This document shows, in pieces, positions 13,203 through 25,046 of a stretch of DNA of 64,000 nt. Source of the stretch: Lepisosteus oculatus (taxonomy: Eukaryota > Chordata > Actinopteri > Semionotiformes > Lepisosteidae). A program made the translations under genes and the position numbers. The notes below the pieces were generated by a model. That model made no database searches. It was given only the letters and a program-made list of their open reading frames with translations, and was not told the origin of the DNA. The DNA lies in the NCBI RefSeq assembly GCF_040954835.1, contig NC_090704.1, positions 38,754,979-38,818,978 on the forward strand. The letters are read 5' to 3'. Numbering within the stretch: the first letter of the stretch is position 1; each line of letters begins with the position of its first letter.

Positions 13203-15498
13203 TACAAGATTCAGACAGCTGTTTTCCTCTGTCCCTCAACATATTGTTCTCAATGTGTGCATTTCAGTGTAGGGACACTGGTTTTGCTTATACTCTATAA
13301 GAGAAACATGAAAACTATGCCATTGTATCTTAAGCTTTACTAATTTGCTGTTGCTTGTCTGCCATTAACATGTATGGATACAAATGTGGAAAATGTCAAT
13401 TTCTATTTCAGGAAGGGAAATTCTCTCATTTTATTTAATATTTGATTTTTTTTTATTACTTTCAATTACTTTGGACCTTTTGATATAATCACAAATTGCT
13501 GAATTGAAGGTGAAGCAGAAAGACACCTATTAGTGATTTAAAAACAGTACGAGAATAGTTTTCCTCATACTTGACTTTATTTTGTTTTTTAATATTGCAA
13601 CGCCTTTACAGTTCTAACTGGAGCAGAGGTTATGCTGGCCTGTGCCTTTTAGTTGCTTGGTTGATTCTCCCCACAACTGTTCCTATGCCAGTGGTCTTGT
13701 GGCTGGAAAGCAACATTGTGCATGGATTTATGTCTAACATTTTTATGGGATATCCCCATATGTACACCAGCACAGCACTCCTGATGTGCACCTATATTCA
13801 AGCCAAATATACTACTAGGGGGGAATAAACCATTAGAAATGTGTTGTGCGTTTTTTGTTTTTGTCCATTTTGAGCTACAAAAATGCTTCCACCTAAAGTG
13901 CTTCAATTCCATTAACGATGGGAACTCACATTCTTTCTGTTTAGTATTCCAGGCATTCTTTGAGTGCTTTCTGATTGCATTCTGAGCAGTGGCTCCAACA
14001 GTAGCCCACTGGATTCTAATTCGTTCATCCCAGAGGTGTTTTAGCACTCAAAGGAAGTCAGAGGCTAAATGTGTTATTATCCCAACAATAATCTCCGAGG
14101 TGAAAACTCATCAGTTGCCTGGATGTTTGGAAATAACAGTGCATAGAGCACTGGATGTCATTAGCAAAAGGCCAACTTAATGCTGTGAAGGCAATTTTAA
14201 ACTGTGTCCTATGTGAAGCAGATGAAAGCACAGTGACATTGTGCCTTCTGCAGCCACAACCCTGAAGAAAGCCAGGAGGTATCCTTATTGAGCTTTATTG
14301 TTCTCTCCCATTTGATCAACAGTAGTGATGCCTCATCATATAACATAGCTTTGGTTAATGAATGATCAAATGACAGTGGTTAACTGATAATGCATGTTTC
14401 ACCATGAAGCTTTAAAATGCTTAATGTATTCTTTAAGAAAATGAATACTTTTTTGAGGACATAATTTTTTGATGCTTGGAGTTTATGGTGTAACATTTAA
14501 ACCTATTATTCTTTTCCATTGTTACTATCATTTTATTTGGGTAACCGTGTACTTCCACATGTGTAGGCAGAATTTGAGATTTGCACTTACAATTTGTTTG
14601 TTTTTAAATTGTTTTATGTGAACACAAATACAGCCTTTTGGAGATCTAAAAATCGTTTTATGATTTTGAAATATTAGCTCCATTTAAGCAGCAGTGATTA
14701 TCTAAATCAAAATGCTGTGATATTGTTTGCAGACATCATTGCAATTGTTTGTTGTATTTATTCAAATAAACTCAGTTTGGACCACTTAAAATATTGCTGT
14801 AATATACTTTAAGTGCTTGCCATTGTTTGACTAAGAAGTTCCAGGGCGTTTAATGCATTTGTCTTTAATTGCGAGCGTTTGTTTAAGCTTGCTTTCTCAC
14901 AGATGGTATTGATCATGTGAATGAGGATGAATAATCATGAGTTCACACCCTCTAACTCGCATACCAAGTGCAATCGTGGATTAACATCATTTCATCACAC
15001 AGAAATGCAGGGCTACAATAAGTGAATCAACATATATTAAAAAAAGATTTTACTGAGTAAATACAAAGAAAGGAATGGAAAATATGTCTTTATTTCCATG
15101 GAATTGTTTATTAGGCTTGCAAGAAACTAAAAGTGTCTTTCTATTTTGATGCTCTGCCACATGGTTTAGACAGCCCTGGAGACAGGAAAAATCATCACAA
15201 TCAAATTTCAAAAGAACAGTAACAGAGGGTACACTATCAACAAAACATTTCATTTCAAAAGACATTCTGTATTACAAATAACAAAACACTGTGAAAGAAA
15301 AGACAACATTAGAAGTGTAACATATTGGATGGCAGGAAAATGCACAGAAATTTTATTCTAAATTCTAAATTCCTTGCATTTTGTAAAGAATGCATGTTTT
15401 CTGTGTTTACTCAAGTCCTGATGTGGTTCAGAATGAAGAGATTATTTTAAATTGCATTCTGAATAATGGCATATGCTGAACTTTATAAGATGACAGGT

Positions 15499-15520
15499 GT
15501 AAGATGTAAGATGTAAGATG
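15499..15520 (+). repeat. short tandem repeat (GTAAGAT)3
   Basis: Three exact copies of GTAAGAT followed by G. Confidence 0.85.
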
Positions 15521-16514
15521 ACATGGCTGCAGTCATGTTTGGTGTCTCAACAGGAAATCATCTGTCTGTATACCGTTCATAGTAACATAGCTTTTCAGTC
15601 TGATTGTCAGTCATGTCTTTATTTTCCTTTCTCAAACACCTCATTTTTAATAAATGCGGCAGCCTTGAAAATTAGATTTTCTATCCTTAAGATTTGTGTT
15701 GGCCTGATCAGTTCTATACAAATAAAGATTAACTACCTCCTGCAGTCTGACAGTATTACTTTTTTCCCTCTGAAACACCAAGACTGATGTAATGACAATA
15801 ATTGGTTGTATTCATCTTGCATGACTCAACTTGGATTCTACATGTACATTCTGCTAAAGTCATATTGCACACCTTTATTGCTGTGTGCTCATTGTTACAG
15901 CATGCATGTAATGCATGTTTCTTGAAGGAGATTTTCTAACAGTCTCCATATGGAGTTGTATGATTGATTTTTATCACTTCTTTCCAGTATCACTATGGAT
16001 GATTTTGTTGCTGCCCACAAGCACACACTACCATCCCTTTCAAGACATAAACTATACTTTCTGTGCCTTACTAGGTACTATATGTGAAAATGTCTTATAT
16101 TGTCTAATACTTATACTTGATACTGATATGGTCTATTAAATGTGCTCAAAATGAGGAACATGACTTCCTTGAACATGAATTCCTTTCTTAAGAATATTTA
16201 GTCGCCATCCACCCTACAGAACTTTGTATAGTAAGAGAACTATCAAACTCTGCCAAACAATCTGACCCATGTTCACAATGAAGTCATAGATTCCTGTCTT
16301 CTACGGGATTCAACAGGAAAGCAAATTTATATCAAGTATTCTGATTTATATTCCAGTGCCTTCCGAAACCTTAGTCTTCCCTCTATTTGTATGTGATATT
16401 ATTCTGTGATAATACAATCATAAGCTAATTTAAAACCAAAAAGGTTTTTGATTTATTAACTAATTTATTAAAATTGTTTCCTTAAATATGTAGTTTTTCA
16501 TTTGTTTTAATAAG

Positions 16515-16636
16515 GACTAGTGGTTAGGGGGGCAAATTCTAGATCAGAGGGTTGTGAGTTCGAATCTCATGTGGGACACTGCGGCTGTATACTTGAGCAA
16601 GATACTTCTCTTGCTTGCTTAAATAAAGGATTACTA
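16515..16636 (+). mobile_element. tRNA-derived SINE
   Basis: The head has an A-box-like TAGTGGTTAGG and a B box GAGTTCGAATCTC spaced as in a tRNA gene. GGGACACTGCGGCTGTATAC and TTGAGCAAGATACTT follow, a body typical of fish tRNA SINEs. It is not a functional tRNA: the acceptor stem and anticodon arm do not fold properly. Confidence 0.65.
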
Positions 16637-17564
16637 CTTTTTTCCTTGTCCCTAGTGTTTTACATTTTTTAACTTCCATATATAATGAACAATTTTGAAA
16701 ACTGCAAAGACTGATCAAAAACAGCAAAAATACGTATTATTGAACATTTTTACTTGGAATGGCAATTGGTAAGCCAGTTTGAATTTAGTTATTTTTCCAA
16801 AAGCCTGTAAAGATGTATGTTTTTCTTCAGGTTTCCTAAGGAACAGTTCTTTATCTGCACATTTATCTACTGCTGTGAGACAGATATGGTTATTTAGCAA
16901 ACATAAAGCCAGATAAGCTCTCGTCTCAGAGAAAAGCTTGCTGTCTGCCTTAGTCTCCAAAGCCACTGGAAGTTGTGGTGGTCGGAGCCAGACTAATGAC
17001 CTGTGAAATCTACCAATAGAGACATTCTGCAGTGCTCAGGCAGGGAGGACCATCTTGGGGTCCTTCCACTGAGTTATCGGTCTAGACTGCTCCCTGTCCC
17101 GTTGATTTGAATCTGAAGCATATGGGTAGGAAGAGGAATGGCAGGAATCCATGTAACAAGATTGTGTGTTTCCAAAGCTACCAGTCCCGGAAGGATGTCT
17201 ACTATGAAATGAAAGTCCTTGTTGTGCTCTGAATAAAATTAGAGGTTTTCTGCTGATTTAAGTTATTAATCCAAAAAACAACAGTGTAGAATAGGGTTTT
17301 TAAATTCAGCTGTCCATATCTAATTGAATTTGAGCCAGGGGACTGCAATCAGTAATATGCCATAATCAGTCTCCTGGTGCTGAGGCTCCCTCCAGATCAT
17401 ATAACATTTAAGTGACCTTTACCTAGACCCTGCAGAGCTGTAATGTCAAGGTACACATTAAAATTACGTTATGCAAGTCTAACATGGTTTTTACTACAAT
17501 AACTGTCTAACACAGTCTCTAGTTGTAACTTTGGTTTGCTTTTATTGCATTACAGTTGCTGTGT

Positions 17565-17590
17565 ATATACTGTATATGTGTACAGTATAT
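17565..17590. repeat. 10-bp perfect inverted repeat of the TACTGTA type
   Basis: ATATACTGTA, spacer TATGTG, TACAGTATAT. It is a local example of the recurring TACTGTA/TACAGTA words in this window. Confidence 0.8.
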
Positions 17591-19899
17591 GCAAAAGCAT
17601 TGCAAAGAGCTTTAACAAATTGAAATATATCAGGGTATCATGTGTATCTAATTTCCACACATAAAACTGAAATTATTATCTTGTTGTGGTAAAGACAATT
17701 TCCAGCAATTAATTTGCAATTAAAGATTGTATTGGAATGTATGATAGCAATACCTTGTGATGAGGCCTATGTGCAGAAGAATCCCCCACATTCTGCGTGC
17801 CCATAATTTCATAAAAGTCCAATATGGCCTTTTTTATGTGTTCAGTCCCTGGATAAAGGTCAGTGCATTTGGGTTGAGGGTTGATGAGAGTGCTGTTGCC
17901 CTGTCTAAGGTTAGAAAGGAAATGCACCCCCCACCTCCGATAAATTGATGGATCAGTAGGGTGCACAGAAAGAACCCCCACAGTCTAGCTAAGAAAAAAA
18001 ATATAAAAACTTAAATTGAATCAATATTAGACAGGCAAAGATTTAAATGTGCCTTGGGGAAGCATCACTTTCCCTATGGAGTCTGAACTTTGCCCTGCAC
18101 TTATGACCAATAATATATCAACTGCAGACCTACACTTGTAGAGCTCCGGTGTTTTTTTAAAGATTTTTCAAAGTAAGTTTAACATTGAAGTGATCATTAA
18201 CAATTATATAGATGTATGCTAACTTGGGGCTCTTATTTAAATGAATAACCCGTATTAGTTCTAATCTATATTTTTTTCACCCATGTGCCTTTTAAGTAAT
18301 GGAGGAACAAATGTTACTTCCTTTTTCTGCTCTTTACAAGTTGCAATTCATTTCAGAAATACTCTCCGTCTCACACCAGTTGTTGGAATCTGACTATATA
18401 TCCTGTTACATATGTAATATTAAAAATATTGTAATTTTTCTAACACTGACCCTGTCAAGATTCTGAAAGCAACTGCATATTTATATGCAAATTATTCCTG
18501 GTAAACTAAAGATATTGTGGTGCCAAAAACAGCTCCATTAGCTTTATATACTGAATAAAATTATTTGGATGAAATAGGGTAAGGATAGACAGCAGCCAAC
18601 CAGTTCATTTGTTGCCTTTAGATTTTCTGCCAACCTCTTGCTTGATGTGCTGGTTTCAGATGTCTGTGCTTTCTTTGAAATGATCTGGGCCCACACAGCC
18701 CTCTCCAGAGAAGGCATGAAGTGCAGTAGACATATTTTCATTTTCTTGTTAAAAAAAAGGCTTAATTGCAATTTTAAATGGTGGGAACCACTTTCTGGTA
18801 ATACCTAAATTAAATTTAATAATTTAAAGGTTCCTATACAGGTTATATGTATTTATCAATTAGCTTAATAAAGGCAAAATGAACAGCCCACATTAGTACA
18901 ACTCTCTTTCTCACAGCTAAAGATTCCAAAGCACATTTATACTCCACATAAACCTTCATTTTGTGCACTGAAATGAAGCTATCTAGATAGAACTGTAACA
19001 TGGAAGCCACTCTAAAAGAGCACATACTGTAGGAGAGCTTTCTTAGGAGAAATTGAATGGGTAACAGTCACGTTTAGGGAATGGTGTACTCCTTGTTTTA
19101 AGGGAATAAACAAATGCCAAAATATCAAGTCTTTGTGAATCATCTCTTCATTTTTGGATCAGAAAACAAATTTCTTTTAGTCACTGCAGGCAATGCCTAA
19201 ATAGGCCGCAGCACAATCATTGTCACTCACTCTGTAGAACAAAGAAAAGATGGAGCTCTTAAAGCATAAAGCAAAAGCTTAGCCTTGAAAGAGGGAGGAT
19301 AATGATTAAAAACAATATAAAAAAGCTTAATCATTATCTATCATATTCAAAAGGAAAACTTTCATACTATTTTTCAACATTACATATAATTGCTTGGTTT
19401 TCCAGTGAGTGATATTTCTTCCACAGCAAATTGTTGCCTTGGAAATCTTAATGGCTCTAACCTTGTGCACATCTGAATAGCTCTTATCATTTGACATTAT
19501 GAGTAACGACTGGATACACGATTCCTCAGACAAGGTAAGATAGTCTGTTTTTCTTAGGTATGGCTTCTCTCTGGCTTAAGGGGGAGAGGTGAGCTATCCA
19601 TATTTGGTGAAGTGACTTTTAAATATGAGCCTTAGATCTGAGAAGTTTAGGGCATTTTGGATAATATATGTTGTAAACCACTTAAGTTGCTCTGACCAAT
19701 CTCCCCAGCACAGTGTTTGTTTTGACTGATCACACTTCAACACAAGAACAGCAGTGGCTCCAAGAGGTATTTTTTCTCAAGCTGAGCAAATACTTATCCG
19801 GAGCCACTGTGGGCAACCTAAGGAGGAGGATGGATAGGCGTGAAACACAAAATAACTCTAGAAAACTCAAGGGACAAGAAAACAAATATACTTTCACTT

Positions 19900-19925
19900 C
19901 TACTTTACTACTTTACTACTTTACT
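19900..19925 (+). repeat. short tandem repeat (CTACTTTA)3
   Basis: Three exact 8-bp units plus two bases. Confidence 0.85.
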
Positions 19926-21504
19926 CTAGTTCCTAGAGTACCATGTATGGCTCCGCAACACTTTATATTTAAGACATAAAAATAGTTAATTTTGACATTT
20001 GCATTTCAAGCAACAAAATACTGTTAACAATGACAATGAGATTTTATTATTTTAACATCAACACATGTAATGATAAATGTGTAATTAATGAGCCAATGAT
20101 TTTCCATAAACAAAATTTACAGTGCTACAGTATTTCTTCCTGAATGACAATGTAATAGATTAATCAGATGAAACTCGTGTTGTGGTTCTGGCAGAGGATA
20201 GATCCATTTTATGCTACGTGCTCCAATACAATCTTTAAACAAATGTAGTCAACATCTCTTTTAATTGTTCAGTCTTTCTTTCATCCTATTTTTACTCTTC
20301 CAAAACTTACTGGTAATCACCTCAGCAAGAGGCAGCGACTAATCAATCACATATTCAAACTTAATGGAGTGGCATGACTGGTCCTTAACGAGTTTAAATC
20401 AATTATAAAGATCCATCAAATGTTCTCCTATCTTTTCTTAGAGTTCTTATTTTTTTTGTTTCCTAATGCAGGAGAATAATTCAGCCAAAACCTATTTTTG
20501 CAGAAATAGGATCTTACTTAGATGCTTATTAAAAATGCAGTTCACACAAGTGGGATGTCATTGCAAACTACTTTCCTTTTACGTTGCAAAAGTTGACATG
20601 CTTATTGGAATCAAAGCTTATTGTAATATCATTTAAAGAGCCTACTAGTAGCATAAACCTCTGCTCCTTGCTTCAATGCACTTGCAAAGCCATTAAGAAC
20701 ACTGTACATGCATCATATAAAAACCACTATCATTACTATTTGGGCAAGACAAGAGCTCTGGAAGAAAATAGATCTAGGAAAGTAGTGTCAAAAAAGGAAT
20801 TGAATTCCTCATTTGTTTCTTCACTTCACTTCTTGAGAAAGTGATTTTGTCCCATCAGTCTTCTTTTGCCCTCACAGGTATCCGGGCCCCCTCCCTCTCC
20901 ACTGCTCTTTCCTACTGGCTGTGCCAGCGCAGCTCTTTGCTCCACTTCTTATTTAATTATCGTCACTTCTTTGGCAGCAACACCTCTGTACCCTGAGGTG
21001 CCACTTTTGATCTAGTTTTTATACATGGTGAATTCCACTCCCTCATTTATCACGGACAGCCATGCTAGCATTTGCTGGCCCATTTAGATTTAGACCAATA
21101 ATGGGCACTGATAGCACTAAAATGACGATTGCCAGTTTGCTTCAACATATTGTTCTACGAGTCTGTATTAAATTACAACATTGTTGTATCACAGAATTAT
21201 CTGAACACCAAATAGCTCTAACTAACAGTAATGTAGTATATGCTAATTGATTGTTTTTACAGAGGATCCTGGTAAAACAGACATAAAACATGCCTGCAGA
21301 CAGAATTGAACAAGAGGGCATCCCAAATTACAAATATAACATCATTATCATCTGGCTTTTTCATGCCACCGCCAGATGAAACCATCCCCAGGTACTGTAA
21401 CTTCCACATATTCCTCTTTGGCATTCCGGAATTTTCAAACTTTTCTTTGTTTGACAGTGATTCATTCTCTTTGCTGTATGTCCAGCCAAAGACCATTTTT
21501 GTTC

Positions 21505-22430
21505 TCCCCTTCTCCCAATTTTAATCTAGACTTTAATATTGTTGGTTGGATCTTATACTTTTGGATCTTATACCAACAGATCACAAAAAGAGAAAGTAAA
21601 TGGTCTTATATTAGAGCAGCTTAATCTTCCATTGGGTCTCCTCAGGGCTGTGATCTATCCTACATTCTATAGATTCTTTATACAGACAGCTTTAGAAGCC
21701 CTTGTGAGGACACATCATTACGTTTACTGATGACTCTGTCAATGTCAGTCTTCTCCACAACTTATCCTGGGCCTGTGGTGGATTATTTTGTTGAATTATG
21801 TAACCACTTCTTCCTTAAACGTAACGCGTCAAAATCGAAAGACATGATAATTGATTTTAGAAAGCAACTACCAGCTGCAAAACAAATGGTCATTAAGGAG
21901 CAAGAAATTGAAATTGTCAGCAGTTACAGACATCTTGATACTATGATTGATTTTATGTTAACTTTTGAGAAACATGCAAATACAACATGTAAGAAGAGCC
22001 AACAGTGATTGTTCTTCCTTAGAAAACTTTGCTCTTTTAATGTGGAAACTACAACAATCACTTTAAAGAATTTTTATTGAATCTGTCCAGACATTTACTG
22101 TTTTAGCCTGGTTTGGTAACCTTAACACATGCAATAAAAACAGACTAAGCTGGATAATAATATTACTCAGAAAACATATTGGTGCACAACAGTTACAGCT
22201 ATCAGACATCTACATCAAACAAACAAACAAATAATAAATGGTACCAATTAAGACTACCAAGATTCAAGTGCAATAGGACTTTTATTCCTGTATATCTTTT
22301 ATTCCCATGGATATTAAACTGCTTAATTTTGACAAATGATTGTACAGTATATTTTACTTTATATATATATATTTTCTTTCTCAACATACATGTATGTCTC
22401 TCATTTGTTAATGGGTTCATGTTGTGTTAA
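21505..22430 (+). pseudogene. degenerate LINE reverse transcriptase (L2/Rex-like), 3' part
   Basis: Frameshifted plus-strand pieces line up with the C-terminal half of a fish non-LTR reverse transcriptase: TNRSQKEKVNGLILEQLN, then PQGCD, then GPVVDYFVELCN, SKSKDMIIDFRKQLPAAKQM, EIEIVSSYRHLDTMIDFMLT, later FLRKLCSFNVE and RLPRFKCNRTFIPV near the 3' end. The catalytic FADD region is damaged (only a TDDS-like remnant), and stops and frame changes separate the blocks. The copy is dead and 5'-truncated. Confidence 0.75.
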
Positions 22431-24696
22431 ATGTAAAGTACTGTATATAGTGTCATGTCTTTTACCTGCCTGCGATGTCACAGATTCTTGTTGGTTCTCT
22501 TATCCTTCTGTTTCTTTATCTTTCCATTCTTCTTCTTCATAGCATGCACCTCTCCAATGGTACGTGTTGCCTTTAGCATCTAAATCATTTGTGACAATGT
22601 GACCTAAATAACAGAAAAATAAATTCAATTACTAGTGAAAGTAGTTGTAACAGATCAATAATATGTAACATACTGTAAATAAGACTGATATTATCAGCTA
22701 CCATTCAGAGAACATAAATGCCAGTAGTTGACAGATTCATTTTTTACACTTTAGAAGCTATAAAAGCTAGATTTCCTTTGCTGACCACTAGGATGGAACT
22801 GACATATTAGTACCAATGTATGGAAGCTACTGTAATCATATGAAGACGTAAAAGATTCATAATAAAACAGCCCTGTTTTTGTTTAGAATATTAAAAATGT
22901 AATTCATGCATTTTTCATGAAAAGAGAATACCTATTTTTAAATCTAGAAATGGGAGCTAGCCAGAACATCTTGTACTACAGTATTTGTCTGTGGAAGAAT
23001 TCAGCATTAATGAAAACAATCTTAAAAGACAGTTGTGCAAAGCACGTTATAGGAGAACTAAGGTGCTCATAGAATGAAATAATTTCAGAATTGTGCTATT
23101 GCGATGGAAGATGGATTGGAGTCTGGCTTATTTTGCCAGGGGAGACTCCATATTTCCAGACTGCCCTGTAGTCCTGTAGGGATTACACTGCACTGCACTG
23201 TTCAAACTGTTTATGCATACCAGGCAGCACTGAGTGGCTCTTTGTCGCGAGCTGTTTACATGAACTTATTTTGGGAAAATTCCACAGAACTGGACAGGAT
23301 TTCTCTATAAATCATTGAATCTGTAGCTTTGTGTAATGATAACTTCTGTTAGTCATTTATTTTTTCATACGATGTTTTAACAGTGTGTAAATAAATGCAC
23401 AGCAAGGGTAGTGACGGGGAATGGAGAAGAGGGTGATACAAGTGGACCCACTTGCAGTCTTCCAAACTATTAATAATAGAAGCATGCAGTTTTTCATGCT
23501 CAATGGCTTCTGGAACCTTCCCCCTTATTATGGGCAGAAATTTAAACAGAGCCTGTTTCATCCCGAAGACTAAAGTCATGCTGCAGTGACAGAGCACTGA
23601 CAACATCTTATGAACTGGCAAAGATTTCTAAAAAAACGTAAAAAGAAACGAGCTTGAACGTAAGGTATCATTAACACAGGGAAGGTGAGAGGGGTATGAA
23701 ATCAGGGGGTACACCATTTTGTCAATAGAGAATTGTTCATTCATATTTTGAAGCAAGTAGATATTAATTGCTGACCACGTCACTTTCACCATGAAGTTGT
23801 GATTAATCTTGCTGCACTATTTTAAGTGGTGTCTGAGTAGAATTTTAGTAAAGCAGTAGTCAAAGAGACCTGCCCATACCTAGGAAGCTTAATAGGTCAG
23901 GGGAGAAATGTATAAATAAATGATATGTTAGGGTTAAAATACTGCTTTTCACTCTGCTAAACCTCTAAACCTTTTCATTTTTCAGTGCACATTCTTTTGT
24001 ATCAGGGAACAAGTGAAGAAATATTTCATAAAAATGTCAAGGGACATACCAGCAGAAAGATGTTTTAATATATTTTAGTGCAAAGAGCTTCTGAGAGAGG
24101 AAATCTGGACAAAATGGTAGTGAGTTTATTGGGTAAACCTACCTAAATGTTAACTGAGGAAATGAACTTAAGTTTTAAAAAAGTGTTCTAAATATAAAAC
24201 AGTTGTTAAATGGTTATTTAGGAAATGTTTTCTACACAATCTTTAGCAAAGTTAATGATTGTAAATCATAGTAGAATAATAATTTAGAAAAGTAAGTTTT
24301 AAATATTGTTAACGTTTGTTTTTGTATTACTGATTGACTTACATAGCAGTACTTGCATTTTCTTCATTGGTTTATACTGATATACAACATGAATTGATCC
24401 AGATGTACTACACATTGACTTGGTTCTAACAGCAGTAGAAGACAACTTTATTTAAAATCCAAGAGACCCAAGACTCTAGTGTAAGTCACTGACCCACTAC
24501 TGAAAACAATATAAAGTTCTACAATAAATAGAACTTTATATTGAATATCAGGTACTATCTCCTCCAAATGATTTGCGTTAAGAAAGATTAAAGAATGTTA
24601 AAAATTGTTAGTATGCTCTTGCAAAATATTAAACTGGTTAGTAAGACATTAATTTGGTATTATTAGCATACTACAGCTTCTTTTGTTGGTAAGAAA
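22431..24696. other. no gene recognised
   Basis: AT-rich DNA between the LINE relic and a V-SINE; it holds the 15-bp inverted repeat at 24507. Confidence 0.5.
24507..24543. repeat. perfect 15-bp inverted repeat with 7-nt loop
   Basis: CAATATAAAGTTCTA at 24507-24521 is followed by CAATAAA and then TAGAACTTTATATTG at 24529-24543. The arms match at all 15 positions. No transposon ends or gene are seen next to it. Confidence 0.85.
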
Positions 24697-25046
24697 TGGG
24701 GTGGCATGCTGGCACAGTGCTTGGTATTACTGCCTTGCAGAGCTGGTGCCCTGGGTTCAATTCTGCACCTGGTGCAATATGTGTCTGGAGTTGTGTATGT
24801 TCTCTTCTGTATGTGCTTGTGTGGGCCCTAAGATATACTTGTAGGTTAATTGGCTTCTGGGGAAATTGGTCCTAGTATGTGTGTGGTGTGTCTGTGTGTG
24901 CCCTGTAATGGACTGGCATCCTGTCCAGGGTGTCTTGTGTGTCCTGTCTTGTGCCTGTTCCTTGCTGGGATAGGCTTTGGCTCCCATGTAACCTTTAATT
25001 GAAATAATTGGTTTACAAAATGCACAAATGTATGTATGGATGGATT
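24697..25046 (+). mobile_element. V-SINE/DANA-like SINE, full length
   Basis: It starts with a tRNA-like head (GGTGGCATGCTGGCACAGTG, CCCTGGGTTCAATTCTGCAC) and continues with GGTTAATTGGCTTCTGGGGA and AATGGACTGGCATCCTGTCC. It ends TGCTGGGATAGGCTTTGGCT and a TATGGATGGAT tail. This is the best preserved copy in the window. Confidence 0.78.

Larger units (their letters stand above)
10893..16514. other. no gene recognised
   Basis: Only the CTCF-like motif at 13189 and the small tandem repeat at 15499 were noted. Overlapping frames on both strands at 13571-14047 (up to 132 codons) match no family I know. Confidence 0.5.
16637..21504. other. no gene recognised
   Basis: AT-rich DNA with one inverted repeat (17565) and one microsatellite (19900). 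The part just before 21,505 may be further decayed LINE sequence, but nothing there aligns well enough to claim. Confidence 0.5.

Noticed and set aside
13649..14047. 132-codon minus-strand frame
   Set aside because: No known protein family, no splice context, and an overlapping open frame on the other strand of similar quality; most likely chance or an unknown dead repeat.
16539..16600. Possible tRNA gene
   Set aside because: Good B box but the cloverleaf fails and the body continues as a SINE.
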